A program made the translations under genes and the position numbers. This document shows, piece after piece, positions 63,079 through 64,000 of a stretch of DNA of 64,000 nt; within the stretch, counting starts at the first letter, position 1, and each line of letters opens with the position of its first letter. This DNA is from a virus, in the IMG/VR virus record IMGVR_UViG_3300042483_000529, positions 1-64,000 of that record, one strand, 5' to 3'. The notes below the pieces were generated by a model. It was not told the origin of the DNA, ran no database searches, and saw nothing but the letters and a program-made list of their open reading frames with translations.

Positions 63079-64000
63079 ATGACATCAGGACTTGAGGGAG
63101 TTCAACTAAACCTAGTCAACACCGTTGATGAGGCACAGAAGTTTATCTCTTGGCTTGGCGAGCGCCGACCACACAATGCAATCGCTATTGACACCGAAAC
63201 CGGTGAACTTCCAGGCAAGCCTCGCGCCCATGCCCTTTCGCCTTGGCATGGTCGGCTACGTCTAGTTCAAGTTGGCGATGGGATGACCGGGTGGTCTATC
63301 CCATGGGATCAGTGGAAGGGCGTCTTCTACGAAGCAATGGAAAAGTTTGATGGCCCTATTGTTTGTCACAATGTTGCCTTCGAAGCCAGATGGTTTGATG
63401 TCCAGTCCGAGTGGTCGATCCCTTGGCACCGTGTCCACGACACAATGATTATGGCTCAGTTGGTAGACCCGCTAGGTTCGGGAGCCCTAAAAACTCTTAC
63501 TCAGAAATATATTGATCCTCAGGCTGCAAGATTGCAGTCGGTTTTAGATGATGGACTAACTGATAATGGTTGGACATGGGGCTCAGTGCCAATTGAGTTT
63601 GAGCCTTACTGGTCATATGGCGCACTAGATCCTGTCCTAACTATGCGTTTGTGGGAAAAATTCTGGCCTACTTTTCAGCCAGGAGCTATGTATAGCTACC
63701 CCTACGAGCTAGAAATGAATACCCGCAGAATTGTTACACGTATGGAAATAAACGGTGCAAGAGTCGATGTTGACTACTCACAAAAGAAATACGATGAACT
63801 ACTTCAATATACAGATCAGGTTCGAATCTGGGGGGAGTCTACATACAACGGAATGTCTATTGGAAGTAATCAGCAGCTGGTGGCTCAGTTTGAAAAACTT
63901 GGCGCTGAAATCACAGAAAAAACAGCAACTGGTAGAAAGTCTGCTTCCGCGGAGCAGCTGCAGATTCTTTCAATTAGTGGTACCCCTGAGGTTAAGCAGC
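63079..64000 (+). CDS. DNA polymerase I (family A), 5' part
   Basis: 307 codons from ATG 63079, running off the window. The N-terminal 3'-5' exonuclease is complete: Exo I in AIDTETGE, Exo II in CHNVAFEARWFD and Exo III in YWSYGALDPVLT (Y-x3-D). The start of the polymerase domain follows (EMNTRRIVTRMEINGARVDVDYS and the thumb-like region). It is expected to copy the phage genome. A module change from virion to replication genes occurs here. Start choice is moderately sure, with a weak upstream ribosome binding site. Confidence 0.92.
   Translation, partial: MTSGLEGVQLNLVNTVDEAQKFISWLGERRPHNAIAIDTETGELPGKPRAHALSPWHGRLRLVQVGDGMTGWSIPWDQWKGVFYEAMEKFDGPIVCHNVAFEARWFDVQSEWSIPWHRVHDTMIMAQLVDPLGSGALKTLTQKYIDPQAARLQSVLDDGLTDNGWTWGSVPIEFEPYWSYGALDPVLTMRLWEKFWPTFQPGAMYSYPYELEMNTRRIVTRMEINGARVDVDYSQKKYDELLQYTDQVRIWGESTYNGMSIGSNQQLVAQFEKLGAEITEKTATGRKSASAEQLQILSISGTPEVKQ

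Overview
This window is 64 kb of a tailed double-stranded DNA bacteriophage genome. The right half is a complete siphovirus virion programme: large terminase, portal, maturation protease, HK97-type capsid, tail tube, tape measure, distal tail protein and S74 fibre. A family-A DNA polymerase gene runs off the right edge. No rRNA, integrase or convincing tRNA was seen. The host is probably an actinobacterium of moderate or low GC. The reasons are actinophage-style endolysin, holin and terminase, a ClgR-like regulator, an NlpC/P60 secreted hydrolase, and many genes whose start codon lies 6-7 nt after a sigma70-type -10 box (leaderless starts). This host call is inference.

Layout. 1-5.6 kb: small coiled-coil and membrane proteins, a short minus-strand block with a 2OG-Fe(II) oxygenase, a histone-deacetylase-fold enzyme, an AT-rich inverted-repeat region and an excisionase-like HTH protein. 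5.7-8.5 kb: a strong RNA hairpin, a small-terminase-like protein, a CHAP-like endolysin and a holin. 8.5-11.6 kb: small, often zinc-binding, early-type proteins with leaderless promoters. 11.6-25.4 kb: a chain of gene cassettes. Most read: rho-independent terminator, the 12-nt motif GTATCCACTTTT, a sigma70-like promoter, an AAAGGGGAA ribosome binding site, then one to four genes. The motif occurs 15 times, always on the + strand and always intergenic. Cargo includes a MoxR AAA+ ATPase paired with a zincin-VWA protein, a ClgR-like regulator, a GNAT, a secreted subtilisin-like protease and many unknown small proteins. 25.4-26.15 kb: C-tract-rich non-coding DNA. 26.2-29.8 kb: HTH proteins, an NlpC/P60 hydrolase and a run of small membrane proteins. 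29.8-63 kb: head and tail genes. 63.1 kb onward: DNA polymerase I.

The main discoveries are: (1) the 15-copy GTATCCACTTTT element, with a promoter downstream of each copy at distances that appear helically phased; (2) a near-total absence of GATC from about 8.03 to 25.5 kb, bordered on the left by a GATC-rich block; (3) an A7 slippery site plus hairpin at 38.6 kb that would make a 1752-residue fusion of a virion-module protein with a HEYGH zincin and a GNAT domain; (4) the phage MoxR/zincin-VWA pair; (5) phage-borne HDAC-fold, Dps-like and secreted subtilisin genes. All calls come from reading the sequence; no database search was run.
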